Under the pieces are notes generated by a model that ran no database searches, was not told the DNA's origin, and saw only the letters and a list, made by a program, of their open reading frames with translations. From positions 36,275,445 to 36,339,444 of the forward strand of contig CM018690.1 in assembly GCA_009363875.1 (NCBI GenBank): 64,000 nt of DNA. Direction: 5' to 3'. This document shows, piece by piece, positions 37,157-49,739 of the stretch. The position numbers were made by a program, and so were the translations under genes. Position 1 is the first letter of the stretch. The number at the start of each line of letters is the position of its first letter. The stretch is from Mikania micrantha (taxonomy: Eukaryota; Streptophyta; Magnoliopsida; Asterales; Asteraceae).

Positions 37157-37372
37157 CTTTCTTTTGAACGGTATTTTGGATCACTGACGGGTCATAAACC
37201 CACCCGATCAAATCCACACTCAATAGGAAGAAACCTATCATAAGTGACAGAAAAACTCCTTAGTATAGTATAGAATATCTATTTTGTTCATATCAGAACT
37301 TGAACATGTAACCTACTCAATATTAGAATTAATGGTACATCCTCTCAACCATTTGAGTTGATTATTGGTCCA
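37157..37372 (-). mobile_element. SINE, short
   Basis: Flanked by TGCTGTAAG (37148-37156 and 37373-37381). On - the head reads AATCAACTCAAATGGTTGAG (A-box region), then a weak B box TGTTCAAGTTC. About 216 bp, with a T-rich left end on +. Confidence 0.7.
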
Positions 37373-37629
37373 TGCTGTAAGTTAGTACTTCTCTTTTGTA
37401 AAAGATGACATGCTTATGTTATGTGCTTAAAAGGATTTCTGTTATTAAAATAATTATTATGAGATTTTTGTTAAATAAAAGCTAGTAAAAAAATTTTAAG
37501 CAGCAAACTAACAGATCCACTATTAATAAGATTCGTTGAATGGATCAATCTCGATCTAAAGAATTAAGAAGAAAACTTTTTAAAAAAAACAAACACTTTG
37601 TAACAATTTTTTTATGATTTTCATTCATA

Positions 37630-40600
37630 AAACTCAAGTCATTTTATGGGCTTGCAAACTAAATTAAACAAAAGAACTCCGTGGGCATAATGAATGGCTA
37701 CCTAATATTATTAAAGTAATTGAAAAAATAAATTATAGTAAGCAAAAATAAAATAAAATAAAATTACATGGCAACATGAACTTAAGTGTACGGTGATCTT
37801 GAGTGGCAATTTAAAATTTTAAAGCTTGAAATTTCTCATCTATTATGCTCTGACCAGGACCGACCCAACTTGAGTGCCGTTTCTAAACTTGGGGCTAGCT
37901 ATCAATTAAGGATATTAAATGGTTTGATTTTTGTTTTGCTTAGTTTATCTATCATTTTAGGATGTCTGTTAACGGAGCTAATTCCTATAGAGAACTTGTT
38001 TAAACAAAAAAAATTCTACCAAATCTATCAAATTCAAAACAATATATAAATTTAACAAACCTAACAAAGTAAATTCAACATACATATTTATCTCTTATTT
38101 TATTAACAGAATAATCCGAATAAAAATACAAAACAAATTAATATTAATGAATCGTACATTATGAGGTATTTTTACTCGGGATATTGAGTCTAAAAAGATA
38201 AAATATTAAACCAATTAATCTAAAGTATCATTCTATATAGACAATGAAACAAATACATACAATTACAATCGTGTGTTTTTGGAGAATTGGGCCCTAAAAT
38301 TTTGGGGGCCTTAGGCCGCCTAATTTTTTAAGCCAACTAGCCGTGTCACACCTCGATTAACGACGGAATACGTCGTGACGTGAATTTAGTTGTTCATTTA
38401 CTTATGGTGTTATTTGAAAGTTTCAATATTTAAATCATTCATTATTAAAATTAAACCAAACATTCATTCTGTACAATTCATAAACCAAATTCAAACATTT
38501 ATTACGTAATTCAAGTCTAAACATACAAATAAAATTCCAAACTATCAATCACCCCTGATCGATAGCGAAGTACGTCGGAGCATGAACTTGATTGTCCATT
38601 AGCTCATTGTGCTAGTTAAAGGTTTCAATATTTAAAACATTCACTATTAAATTAAACCAAACATCGTTTCAATGCAGTTCATAAACCAAATTCAAATATG
38701 TATCACATAATTCAAGTCTAAACATACAAATGAAATTCTAAACTGATGTTTAAAAATTTAGCTAGGTTTACTATAGCTTATCATATGTCTTCAACATTGT
38801 TTTACTCCTAAACTATCACATATTTAAAATAAAGTTTTTGAGCCATTTATTTGCATAATTGGTGAGTATAACATACAATTTAAATAAATTAATAAAAAGT
38901 GAACCATTACAGTTAGTCTACATATTATTTGAATCTAAGTACGTATAAACTGCAAGTTTTGCATATAAAATGAATTCAACAACAATAATGTATCTCAAAC
39001 AAGTGTTAATACATTGAATGTCTCTCAAACAAGTTTGCAATAGATGAATATCTCTCAAACAAGTTTCAGCACTACATAATAACATGTACATCAACTATGT
39101 TTGCAATAGATGTAATATCTCTCAAACACGTATCAATATTAGCATATATAATAACTAGGATTTCAACTATGTTTATAATAGATATAACACGTGTATGAAT
39201 CATAGATCGCAAACAAAGCAAACATACTTATAACAAGGATTCAAACTAAATAGTACTAAATATTCTGCATCATATGATTTTGATTATGGATAAACATGGT
39301 TTTTAATATAGTATACGTAACAACCCAAAATACGAAATGTAAAAAGGGGGTATGAATTTATTCACATTAACAAGTTTGATAGCTTTTGCACCAAATGTAG
39401 TGTCATAGATCAAACAATATTCAACAATACACGCTTAGCCTAAATAGTTTAACGATTTTGAGCTAGTTGCATTTAATATGGTTTAAAAGTTTTAAGTCTA
39501 TCTATGAGATTCTAGAGTTCAGGTCTTAATCGAATCGTTGAATAAAATAAAAATCATATTTTTATCAATTATGACTTTCAAAAGAGTTATAACTTATAAA
39601 AGCCAAATGTTGTTGAATTTTGACTCATGTATATTAGAAATATTTAACAGCAATCATTATTAAGTTTTACCAATATTTGTTCATATTTACAGGATTTAAA
39701 GTTTAGGATTAGGATCAAGTAAATAGTCTTTTTATCCTAAAAAGCCTAAGAAGGATTATTGATCATTAGATTATGAGATCAAATTTAAAAGGAAAAATTT
39801 AAAATTTTAGAGGGAAACGTTATTAGAGGGTAATTTAGTCATAATCACTTTTCCCCTATATTTTTTAAACATTCATAACTTTTACATACGATATTATTTT
39901 TTCAAAAAAAATATATCATAAAAACAAACATTTTTTTATCTTTAAAATGAGTATAATATTTCTACAAAAAAATTAAATTTTTCCAGCTCATTGTGTCTAA
40001 TTATTATCATTTTGTCTAATTATTATCATTGTGTCTTTTTAAACGTTTTTGTATAATTATCTTTTTATGTTTTTCTTAAAGATAATTGTGTCTTTTTTAC
40101 TAGGTAATTGTGTCTTTTTTAAATAGCAATGTGTTATTTATACTCGTCGTTGTGTCATCCTTGCTTAACATTATGTATTATGCAACATCATTGTGTCTTA
40201 AATTGTTTAAAAAACACAAGATTGAGCAGAAACACAAAAGACACAATTCTGTACAAAAGACACAATTATGTACAAAAGACACAATGTCTAAACAAAAGAC
40301 ACAATGACATGTACAAAACACACAACGTATATACAAAAGACAATATTGAGGAGAAACACAAAAGACACAATGTCTATTCAAAAGACACAATGCATATACA
40401 AAAGACACAATGACTCGTCATTGTGTCTTTTTTACAGGTAATTGTGTCTTTTTTACAGGTAATTGTGTCTTTTTTCAAGATTATTGTGTTATTTATACTT
40501 GTCATTGTGTCATATTTGCTTGACATTATGTATTATGGAATATCATTATGTCTTAAATTGTTCATGAAAACACAACATTGAGCAGAAACATAAAATACAC

Positions 40601-41025
40601 AATTAGCTACACAAAAGATACAATAACATATACAAAAGACACAATGACCTGTACAAAAGACACAATGAACTAAAAAAACAAAAAATTTTGTATAGCAAAA
40701 ATTATATTAATTTGAAGATAAAAAAATGCTTGTTTTTATGGTATTTTTTTTCAAAAAATAATTTCGCATGTAAATGTTATGAACGTTTAAAGAATATGGG
40801 GGAATTTGATAAAAAGTCAACAAAAGTAGGCATGACTAAAATACACTTCAACAACTTGATTTAATCATAGTCATTGATTAATGATCTAATGGCTCAAGAT
40901 CCTTCTTAGTCTTTTTAGGTTAAGAGGCTTATTTAGTTGAACTTAACCCTTAAAGTTTATTAACAAAGTTTTAATACCTAATTAATTAAATAATTTAAAC
41001 ACAATTATTGATCATAAAAATAATA
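37630..41025. repeat. Tandem duplication, copy 1 (contains a MITE)
   Basis: Aligns over its length with 41026-42997. Shared stretches include CAAAAGAACTCCGTG (37665 and 41064), TGTCACACY plus ACGACGG (38344 and 41703), and CATAATTCAAGTCTAAACA. Copy 1 carries the 1,245-bp insertion 39706-40950 and about 190 bp (38735-38930) that copy 2 lacks. It contains LTR-like starts but no gene. Confidence 0.82.
39706..40950. mobile_element. Mutator-like foldback MITE with ATTGTGTCTTTT arrays
   Basis: Flanked by a 10-bp duplication TTAAAGTTTA (39696-39705 and 40951-40960). The uninterrupted target survives in copy 2 of the tandem duplication near 42930-42945. The arms (39706-39990 and 40690-40950) are inverted repeats. 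The interior holds ATTGTGTCTTTT words in + orientation on the left (39990-40200 and 40418-40480) and the reverse complement AAAAGACACAAT on the right (40230-40415 and 40590-40670). Thus two inverted array pairs are arranged as a direct repeat. A 9-11 bp duplication is the Mutator signature. Confidence 0.85.
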
Positions 41026-42997
41026 GTCATTTTTTGGACTCCCAAACTAAATTAAACAAAAGAACTCCGTGTACATAATGAATGGCTACCTAATTTTACT
41101 AAAGTAATCGAGAAAATAAACTAGAGAAAGCAAAAAAAAATAAAAAATAAAAAGTACATGGCAACATGAACTTAAGTGCATGGTAATCTTGTATTATCCA
41201 ATAACCAGGACAGACTCAACTTGAGGACCCTTTCTAAACTTGGGGTTAGCTATCAATTAAGGATATTAAATTGTTTGATTTTTGTTTTGTTTAGTTTATT
41301 TGGTTTTGAATTATTTTAGGATTTCTGTTAAAGGAACTAATTCGTATTGAGAACTTGTTGAAACAAAAAAAATTCGACCAAATCTATCAAATTCAATACA
41401 ATATATAAATTGAACAAACCTAACAAAGTAAATTCAGCATACATATTTATATCTTATTTTATTAACAAAATAAACTAAATTCAGAAAAGAAAACAAATTA
41501 ATCTTAATGAATTGTATATTATGAGGTATTTTTACTCAAGACATTGTGTCTAAAAAGATAAAATATTAAACCAATTAATCTAAAGTATCATTTTATATAG
41601 ACAATAAAACAAATACATACAATTACTATTGTATATTTTTCGAGAATTGGGCCCTAAAATTTTGAGGGCCCTAGGCCTTAAATTTTTAAGCCACCTAGTC
41701 ATGTCACACTTTGACTGACGACGGGATATGTCCTGACGCGAATTTAATTGTCTATTTACTCATGGTGCTATTTGAAATTTTCAATATTTAAATCATTCAT
41801 TATTAAAATTAAACTAAACATTCATTCACTACAATTCATAAACCAAATTCAAACATTTATTACATAATTCAAGTCTAAACATACAAATGAAATTCCAAAT
41901 TGCCTATCATACCCCGAACGATAGCGTTGTACGTCGAATAATGAGTTTGATTGTCCATTAGCTCATTATGCTATTTAAAAGTTTCAATATTTAAAGCATT
42001 TATTATTCAAATTAAACCAAACATTCTTTCAATATAGTTCATAAACCAAATTCAAATATGTATTACATAATTCACGTCTAAACATACAAATGATATTCTA
42101 AACTATTAGAATCTAAGCACGTATAGTTAATCTGCATACTATTTGAATCTAAGTACGTATAAACTGCAAGTTTTGCATATAAAATGAATTTCAACAACAA
42201 TAATATATCTCAAACAAGTGTTAATACATTGACATTAGTCAAGACTAATCAAGTCATAAACTAACATGTAAAACACAAGTTTGTAATAGATGAATGTCTC
42301 TCAAACAAGTTTCAGTACTAGCATAATAACTAGTACATCAACTATGTTTGCAATAGATATAGTGTCTCTCAAACACGTTTCAATATTAGCATAATAACTA
42401 GTATTTCAACGATGTTGACAATAAATATAACACGAATATGAATCATAGATCACAAACAAAGCAAACATACACATAACAAGGATTCAAACTAAATAGTACT
42501 AAATGTTCTGCATCATATGATTTTGATTATGGATAAAAATGGTTTTTAATATAGCATACGTAACATCCCAAAATACGAAATGTAAAAGAAGGGGTATGAA
42601 TTTATTCACATTAACAAGTTTGATAGCTTTAGCACTAGATGTAGTGTCATAGCTCAAGCAATATTCAACAATACACGCTTAGCCTAAATAGTTTAACGAT
42701 TATGAGCTAGTTGCATTTAATATGGTTTAAAAGTTTTAAGTCTATCTATGAGACTCTAGAGTTCAGGTCTTAATCGAATCGTTGAATAAAATAAAAATCA
42801 TATTTTTATCAATTATGACTTTCAAAAGAGTTATAAAAGCCAAATGTTGTTGAATTTTGACTCATGTATATTAGAATTATTTAACAGCAACCATTATTAA
42901 GTTTTACCAATATTTATTCATATTTACAGGATTTAAAGTTTATTAACAAAGTTTCAATACCTAATTAATTAAATAATTTATACAAAATTATTGATCA
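41026..42997. repeat. Tandem duplication, copy 2
   Basis: Direct repeat of 37630-41025 without the MITE, and with a 190-bp deletion relative to copy 1. It preserves the pre-insertion site near 42930. No gene is supported. Confidence 0.82.
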
Positions 42998-43248
42998 TAA
43001 AATAGGAGTTTTTTTTAAACTATTATTTGTAGATAACGTTGTAATGATTAAATCTATGTTTTAATGCAAATTTTGCACCTTTATCATGAATAAATGATTG
43101 ATCTTACATCGTATATTTTAGGTGTTATAAGATTTTTATTTTCATAAATCTTAAATAAGTAATTGATTCAAAAATAAAAATGTATTAAATCCAAGTTTTA
43201 TATAGCAAACACCTTATGTTATTTCACACACACACACACACATATATA

Positions 43249-43634
43249 GGAATGGGAAAAAAAATATAATCCACTCTTTTTATAATAACCCAAATAGCTC
43301 TGGTAAGATGAAGTCAAATATTAGATTTTTTTTAACATCATTGTAACATATTTAGAACATTTAGTTCTTTTATTAGTTTGTGTAAATTCAGCACCGTTTA
43401 AGAGATAACATCGTTGTAAGTTCTTGACTTACAACAGTGTGACTTTTTAAGACCCAAAAATTATAATGATGTTACCTCTTAAACGATGATAAATTTACAC
43501 AAACTCATAAAAGAAGAAAATGTTATAAATGTGTTACAATGATGATTAAAAAAAATCCAACATTTGGTTTAATCTTGAGTAATTATTTCAGTGAGTACAA
43601 AAAATGGGTTATTAACTTATTATTACTTCCATCT
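43249..43634. mobile_element. Foldback MITE, family of 29683-30066
   Basis: Left arm GATGAAGTCAAATATTAG pairs with the right arm around 43555-43575. The centre near 43430 is TTACAACAGTGTGAC. A (CA)n(TA)n microsatellite precedes it. Confidence 0.75.
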
Positions 43635-43839
43635 CATACACACGCATATGTATGTATGTAAGTTTTGATTTTTTTAAAATAACCTTAACTGTTAGTATTA
43701 TTATGACAAAATATTTAATAAAGTTTTATATGTTTTTTTCTATTTTAAAAACAAAATTCAGAATGGAAGGAAAAAATATAATAATAATAATGATAATAAT
43801 TTTTTTAATGAAAAAAGTTGGGAAAATAGGGGAAAAAAA

Positions 43840-43930
43840 GGGGGTGAAAACCTGCTGCCAGGTCCGAACCCTCGTTGCATGGGTGTCCAAGTGTTACGTC
43901 CAATTTGACCAACTGAGTTGGGCTTCGAAC
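43840..43930 (-). mobile_element. tRNA-derived SINE-like head
   Basis: On - AACTCAGTTGGTCAAATTGG (A-box region) and GAGGGTTCGGACC (B box) are correctly ordered but about 40 bp apart. The flanks do not form an acceptor stem, so I do not call a tRNA gene. Confidence 0.5.
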
Positions 43931-44293
43931 TGGCTTAACCTCCATTCGACTTATTTAAAACATGTTAGTGATCGGTTCCCCCAAATCAATCTCCTAAGCC
44001 ACAAACCCTGATCCTATTTCCTTCAATTTCTCTCAATTTAAACCCAATTGAAAGGATAACCATGGAGCTTTTGTTTGCTACTATAACACAATTAAAATGA
44101 GGTATAGGAAGCTTTTGGCTTAATACGGATCGGTTCGGTTAACGAATGCGTCTAAAATGTTTCAAAACCGAATAAAATGAACCATTCAACAACCTTAATT
44201 GATGGCTAATCTTAAATTGGAAAAAAGAACTTGAATTTCATATTATTTCGGACCCAAAAATGATTTAGCTACTCTTTTCTATGAAAGCTAATA

Positions 44294-44513
44294 TTTTTTT
44301 TTGAACAACTAGTTTTTGAATCACTAACGGATCACTGGAGTAATATCATGCCACCGGCAGCATCATCCGATCATATCCACTACCAAGTCACCAGTTCTAG
44401 AGGAAACTCAATACTTTGAGAAAACCTCATTGTGGGATTTGAACTTAGGACCAATTTGATTCCAGAGCCTTATCCTATCACCAAGATATCGCTAGGCTGT
44501 AATGACTTTGGTC
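44294..44513 (-). mobile_element. tRNA-derived SINE
   Basis: Flanked by a 13-bp duplication ATGAAAGCTAATA (44281-44293 and 44514-44526). On - the head has TAGCGATATCTTGGTGATAGG-like and AGTTCAAATCC (B box). The tail is A-rich (T run 44294-44302 on +). Confidence 0.88.
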
Positions 44514-44781
44514 ATGAAAGCTAATACTCTTTAGTCTTTAATAATATTTGCATTTGAATAGTCAATAATCAATAGAATTAAAAGTTAAAAAGCTTACAAT
44601 GACATGGGTTGTGTCTGTAGGCTCATATGAAAACGGGCCTACGGTTTTCTGCCTGAAAACTTTTGTGGGTTACGGTTCACTGGGGCAGGACTCAGGAGGC
44701 TGTTGGCTCAGAAGCCTGGCCCAAGCAGACCGTGTGACGCGTTCGCCCCTGCATCACTAATCACTGCATGTTGTATGTGTG

Positions 44782-45931
44782 TTTAGAGATGCACATTTCG
44801 GGTTTTTTTAAAAACCGGTTCCGGTTCAGGGTCCGGGTTTTTTGAAATCGGGGGTTGTATGCATACCCAGTTCCGGGTCGGGTACACAAGCCGGAAGTCA
44901 TACCCTATGGTACCCGGTTAGGGTCGGGTCGGGTATGAAAACTGGGTATAACCGGATATAGCCAATTTTATTTTATTTTTTTACTTTCTTATAAGTAAGC
45001 ATTTAAATAACACAAATTCTAATTTTATTTATTTTAAAAAAATTTACAAACTAATACATAAACATTTAATTAACATAAAATTCATTTTTATATTTTTTTA
45101 TAAATTAAAAACAAATACATCATTGTAAATTTTTAACTTACATCCGTATAAGTTTATAGATCCAAAACTACAACGTTGTTAACTCTTAAACGACGATATA
45201 CTTACGCATACACATAAAACAAGAAAATGTTGTACATGTGTTATAATAATGTTTGAAAAAAATAAAGGTTTAGATTTATCTTGATAAAGTTGTACGGGTT
45301 TTCACTTCGATCTCTCTCGAAATTCAGCTTTTGCCTCAATTGATATATCGGTGTGTTTTGACAATAGCTGGTGGATTGTGAATTTAATTAATATAAAAGA
45401 TTGGATCAATTTGATATATGATCCGGTTTTTAACCAAAGAGTAAATTACATAAAAGATCATTTAATGTATATATCAGATTGTAGGTGTTATCTTTAAAAT
45501 TTAATAATTACGTTATGCATTGTTTATCTTAATGTTTTATAACAATCAGGTCATTTTTACTAATAGAGTAAGAAGAGAGTGAACAAAGTTAACACGGGAT
45601 TTTTTGCGTTTTGAGTGTTTGGGTTTGCGTTTGAGAGTTGTGAATCAACCAATTCATCGAAAACCTTTATATACTAGCTTAGAGGGGTAAAACGGTTAAG
45701 TAAATTCGAAAAATAGGTCAAAAACGTTAAAAAAAAGGGTAATACCTGGTTCCGTGTTGGGTTTTTTCGGGTCCGGATCCGGCCTCAGAAAAAACCATAC
45801 CCGGGTAGGAACTGCCGGGTTTTTTCGGGTACGAACTGGGTACAACCAGGTTTGGGTACTATCGGGTTCGGTTCCGGGTTTTGGATCGGGTCCGGTTCCA
45901 TACCCGGTTTTTTTGTGCACCTCTATGACTC
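44782..45931. mobile_element. hAT-like non-autonomous element (tentative)
   Basis: Ends TTAGAGATGCAC and GTGCACCTCTA are inverted and followed inward by CCGG/GGGTCGGGTA-rich arms (44800-44950 and 45750-45920). An 8-bp repeat TATGTGTG (44774-44781 and 45932-45939) fits a hAT duplication, although the right end has four extra bases. The interior includes a MITE fragment (45115-45300). Confidence 0.5.
45115..45300. mobile_element. Half of a foldback MITE (family of 29683-30066)
   Basis: Contains TTAACTCTTAAACGACGAT, a GTTGTACATGTGTTA-like stretch and a TTTAGATTTATCTTG-like arm matching one half of the family. The other arm is missing. Confidence 0.5.
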
Positions 45932-45939
45932 TATGTGTG

Positions 45940-46297
45940 TTATTTTGAACTTTTGGGTCTGTTAAAATGAGAACCAAGTTACCGGTGTGAATTTCTAGCT
46001 CCTCGTTTTTTCCGAGCATTTTAGGTGTTCTAACCATGAGATCTACTTTTATACAATTTTGCTTCCACGTTCTAACAGATTAAAAGGGATTCATCAAGGA
46101 CCGATAATTGCAGCCGAACTGCATACACAAACAAGTTTTCAAGCGAGTAAGACCGTCCACAATGGTGATTGCTTTCTCGGTCGGTCGGATACTTTGTAAA
46201 AAAAAAATCATTTTTTCACAACCCAAGTCTCTCCACCAACCCAAGTCACAACCTAACTTTTTTAGTTAATTTTGCATCCAATTTAAATTTTATTTAA
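45940..46297. other. Non-coding DNA
   Basis: Begins after the hAT-like element. From about 46148, GACCGTCCACAATGGTG and CAACCCAAGTC have inverted counterparts near 47045-47150 (GAGTTGGGTTG), which suggests a decayed transposon around the Helitron. No gene is seen. Confidence 0.35.
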
Positions 46298-46723
46298 TCT
46301 ATCTATTCTAATAAATCAAAATTTTTAGGGACACATGTCGGGTTTTTAAAGCACCTCCACTTTGATTTCCCGCCTCTTTCTCATATTAAATACACCTCAT
46401 ATTAATTGATATTATTAAATATTAATATTAATATTAAATATCAAATATTTTTTTTACATTTTTAAACTAAGAAACATATATTTTAATACATTAAAAATAT
46501 TAATATTAAAGACACATTTTAAAAATCCAAATTATTATAAAATATACAATTTTTAAAAATAGTTTTTTAAAACTCCAAATTAATATAAAATTATGTATTA
46601 AATTATACATAACTTTAGTCATATTTTATGTCAAAAAATTTCTTATATTGTCTAAATTTTTATTAATGATTATTATTATATATTTTTAATTCAACACGTG
46701 TAATACACGGGATACTAATCTAG
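46298..46723 (+). mobile_element. Non-autonomous Helitron-like element
   Basis: Starts TC after an A and ends CTAG before a T. Just inside the end is a short hairpin-capable CACGTGTAATACACG. This is the canonical Helitron layout (A|TC...hairpin...CTAG|T). 426 bp, AT-rich, no Rep/helicase. Confidence 0.65.
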
Positions 46724-48945
46724 TAACTTATATAATTAAACTATTTTTTATAAATTTAATAGCACAATCTTGTTTATCTATTTTTTTTGAACATCTCGGT
46801 ATAAATTTTATTAAAAACGGAGTGATTTTCAAAAGATTTTTTTTTTCTAAAACGTTTTGGTTCAACCAAAAAATCTTAAATTAAATTTGTTTTATCTACT
46901 ATATTAAATTTGGTTTATGAATGTAATGTTTTTTGTTTTATATTTTATTTTTCAGAAAAATAATAAGTATTTTGTTTGAGTTAAATTATTTTTTTTAATA
47001 TTTTAAAAACAATGACAGATCATATTTATATAATATAAAACTTGAGTTGGGTTGGGTTGTTAATGTGTGTGGAAAATTAAGTTAGGTTGAGTTGTGCAAG
47101 TACAAGAGAGAAATTATTTTTTTTAACAAAAGAATGTCTTGAGTTGGGCTACTGGTATGAGATTGAATTCAAAGTTGTAAAATAAACTAGAAATCGTTTA
47201 TCGTCTCACAATCAAACAATATTGAACTTGTAAATCTATGAAAACAAATTCAATACCAATGTTTAACAAATCAAATAAAACCTAGTTATAAAACCTAACC
47301 ATTCACCCGTAGATGACCACGAACGGATACGCCGGACATCTCGATGCTTGAATCTTCAATCTTCATGTGAAATTGCATGATTGAATCTTGATCTTGATGT
47401 TTGGATTGATGTTTCGGGGCTTTAGAACGCTCCAAAATGCTCCAAAATCGCCCAAGAACTTGCCCCCAAGGTGTGATAGTAGACTAGGGTAGATTTGAGC
47501 CTTAAATACCCCAAAAAACGCGAAATTTGATGTTTTCCGTCGACCCCTGGCGTAAGTTACGCCTCCATAGGCGTAACTTACGCCCACATGCATGTTGAAA
47601 CGGCACCTTACGCCCCAGAAGCTCTGTCTTACGGTTCTAGTTACGGAACAGATTCCGGCGTAAGTTACGGCCCTTAGGCGTAACTTACGCTTGATCTGAC
47701 ATCATATTCAGCTCCGTCTCGTCAAGAAACACAATTTTCATATATTATACGTCCCGTAACTCCTCTCCTAGCCCAAGATATGCCTCTTCAAAGTTCATGG
47801 CTTCCATTTCGCATACTTGGATGTTCGGATGTGCTCGATCTTGCTTTCCGGTGCTCGGTTTCCACCTAAAATCACTTTCTTGCCTCATTCAACCTACAAA
47901 CACACAAACACAAAAGGTAGCTTCTATTTCGTATAAATAATCATGTCGAAGCACATAAAAACATCTCATTAAGCATTTTAGAATCATTACCAAACCGCTC
48001 TCCTCACATCCCCACACTTATCCTTTTGCTTGTCCTCAAGCAAACTTTCTTGAATATTACTAACCTTTTTTACAACACACATGTGCAATATCTACCAAGT
48101 CATAGATTAAGGTTCTCAAACCATACTCATCCCATAGACTGACACAATCGAGGTTGACATGCTGACAAACATATGATGCCATTTTAACCAAAACAAGAAT
48201 TGCATAACCAAAAATACATGCTTTAAGACTCTTACACATGTTGCACATCCCTCACAATGAATCACTCCTCTCGGTTTCTGAATACTAGCAAAAAATATGC
48301 TAGGAACTCTATCACTCACAACCAGACATTGATTCTTGTGAACATAGGCTTGTATGTCGATCACACCTCTACCACCAAGCTAAATAATGCACCAATCAAA
48401 GGTCTTTTCGGCTTTTTGGCTTTGGCTAGGAGAAGGGGATAGGCTGTTTAATAGGCGATAAGATGAAGAATCCAACTCATACACTTAAACCAATGACATT
48501 CGTATTACCACGATACATTGTCTTTATTTTCACCATGACTTCTATTTTTTTTAATTAGTTGGATTCTCATAACGTTTTTCATAAGATTTGCTTTCATACT
48601 AGGCTATAGGGTTTAACAAACAAAGGGACTTTTTGTACACAACACAGGCTCAAAAATGGCTAACTAGGGGGTTGAACATGTTTATAACGGGTTAACAAAG
48701 GGGAAATTGGTGTAATCCTAATGCCTTCTCATTTTAGTGCACTTATTCACTTACCACCATTTTAATCATAAATTATCATCTCTAAGCACATGCATGTTCT
48801 TATTTCAACATTCATCAACATTTTGTAACATAAAGTTACTAAAAATAGAAATAATCTCAAATAAGCATTTCTTGACCAAAATAACTATATTAGAACTTGT
48901 AAAACATCTCAAATATCATTTATAATCATGATTCATCATCCATAT
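46724..48945. other. Non-coding; 3' region of the ATHILA-like element in part
   Basis: 46724-47160 is AT-rich. From about 47200 the sequence is less AT-rich and leads into the ATHILA ORF. CCCCACACTTATCC and TTGTCCTCAAGCAAAC near 48010-48050 are typical of the 3' untranslated part of plant Athila/Tat elements on the - strand. I could not locate the LTR boundary. No host gene is supported. Confidence 0.45.
47549..47690. repeat. Four CGTAA(G/C)TTACG palindromes
   Basis: GGCGTAAGTTACGCC and GGCGTAACTTACGCC pairs occur at 47549-47583 and 47657-47690. Each is self-complementary, and the two in a pair can also pair with each other. Confidence 0.8.
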
Positions 48946-49650
48946 TCATCTAAATCTACTTAGATCATGCGTGCATAGTGAGTGAAGATAGAATAAATCT
49001 GTCGCTATCACCAACTCCTGGCTCTGTCCGCGATCTGAGATCGTTGTCACTATGCACGGGTGGATGTATCTAATCAGAGGATCTCTGATGGTCGACGCAC
49101 GTAATCGGTGGCTGGTGAACGGCGTGTCAGAAATCTGCGGCCACCAAGCCCTCATCACTCTGTCCTCACCCTGCGTCAACCCCTGGGTGAATGCGTCCGT
49201 CACGGTCTCAGGCTCGTAGTATAGACCTAAAAGCTCGGCGAACCGCTCGATCGACATCCCCATGTGCTGTCCAATTAGCGAGAACTCGATGTCAGGAGGA
49301 AGCTCCTCATCCTCCTGCTCATGAACTGCAGCCTGGTGAGCTATGTAGCGAAAGGTCGACAGAAACTCAACGGTAATCAGCCTGTATGTGGGCAGATCGA
49401 CTGTATCGAATAAACGAGTCCACGGAGTGTCCTCGCCTAGGATAGCTCGAGCCCGATCTGCCTGACCGGCATCTGCAAGCACTCCCCAGTCGATGCAACG
49501 TGGCGTCGCCATGCTCATGCGAAGAATTCGACGGCACCTAACCGCTGCCGCCGTACGAGGCGCGAAATGCAGCCGCTGGTGCTGCGCGAGCTCTAACACC
49601 TCAGCATCGAGGTCTCCGGCATCGTCGTGGTGTGAAAACTCCGGCTTCAT
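48946..49650 (-). CDS. ATHILA ORF-1-like protein (234 aa)
   Basis: Open from ATG at 49650. RCIDWGVLADAGQADRARAI, then PTYRLITVEFLSTF, then FSLIGQHMGMSIERFAELLG, then TSHRLRASTIRDPLIRYIHP follow the order of the plant ATHILA ORF-1 family. Its function is unknown; it is common in Athila-clade Ty3/gypsy elements. The end is shorter than usual and stops after an ATDLFYLHSLCTHDL segment. It lies downstream of gag-pro of the same element on the - strand. Confidence 0.68.
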   Translation of the reverse strand: MKPEFSHHDDAGDLDAEVLELAQHQRLHFAPRTAAAVRCRRILRMSMATPRCIDWGVLADAGQADRARAILGEDTPWTRLFDTVDLPTYRLITVEFLSTFRYIAHQAAVHEQEDEELPPDIEFSLIGQHMGMSIERFAELLGLYYEPETVTDAFTQGLTQGEDRVMRAWWPQISDTPFTSHRLRASTIRDPLIRYIHPCIVTTISDRGQSQELVIATDLFYLHSLCTHDLSRFR

Positions 49651-49739
49651 ATCAATCAGTAATAGATGAAAAACGAAAACCGAGCAAACTTAAAAAAAAG
49701 GCTGTCAAATACGGGGGCCGTACAGGTTAAGACGACCCG

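Noticed and set aside
40110..40413. Open frames of 65-94 codons
   Set aside because: Translated ACACAAT/ATTGTGT arrays of the Mutator-like MITE.
43840..43930. tRNA gene
   Set aside because: A and B boxes are present but no acceptor or anticodon stem pairs; better read as a SINE head. The same applies at 22738-22865 and 33590-33655.
45696..46037. 113-codon frame rich in Thr/Pro/Gly
   Set aside because: Composed of the GGGTCGGGT/CCGGTT repeats of the hAT-like element's right arm; no domain.
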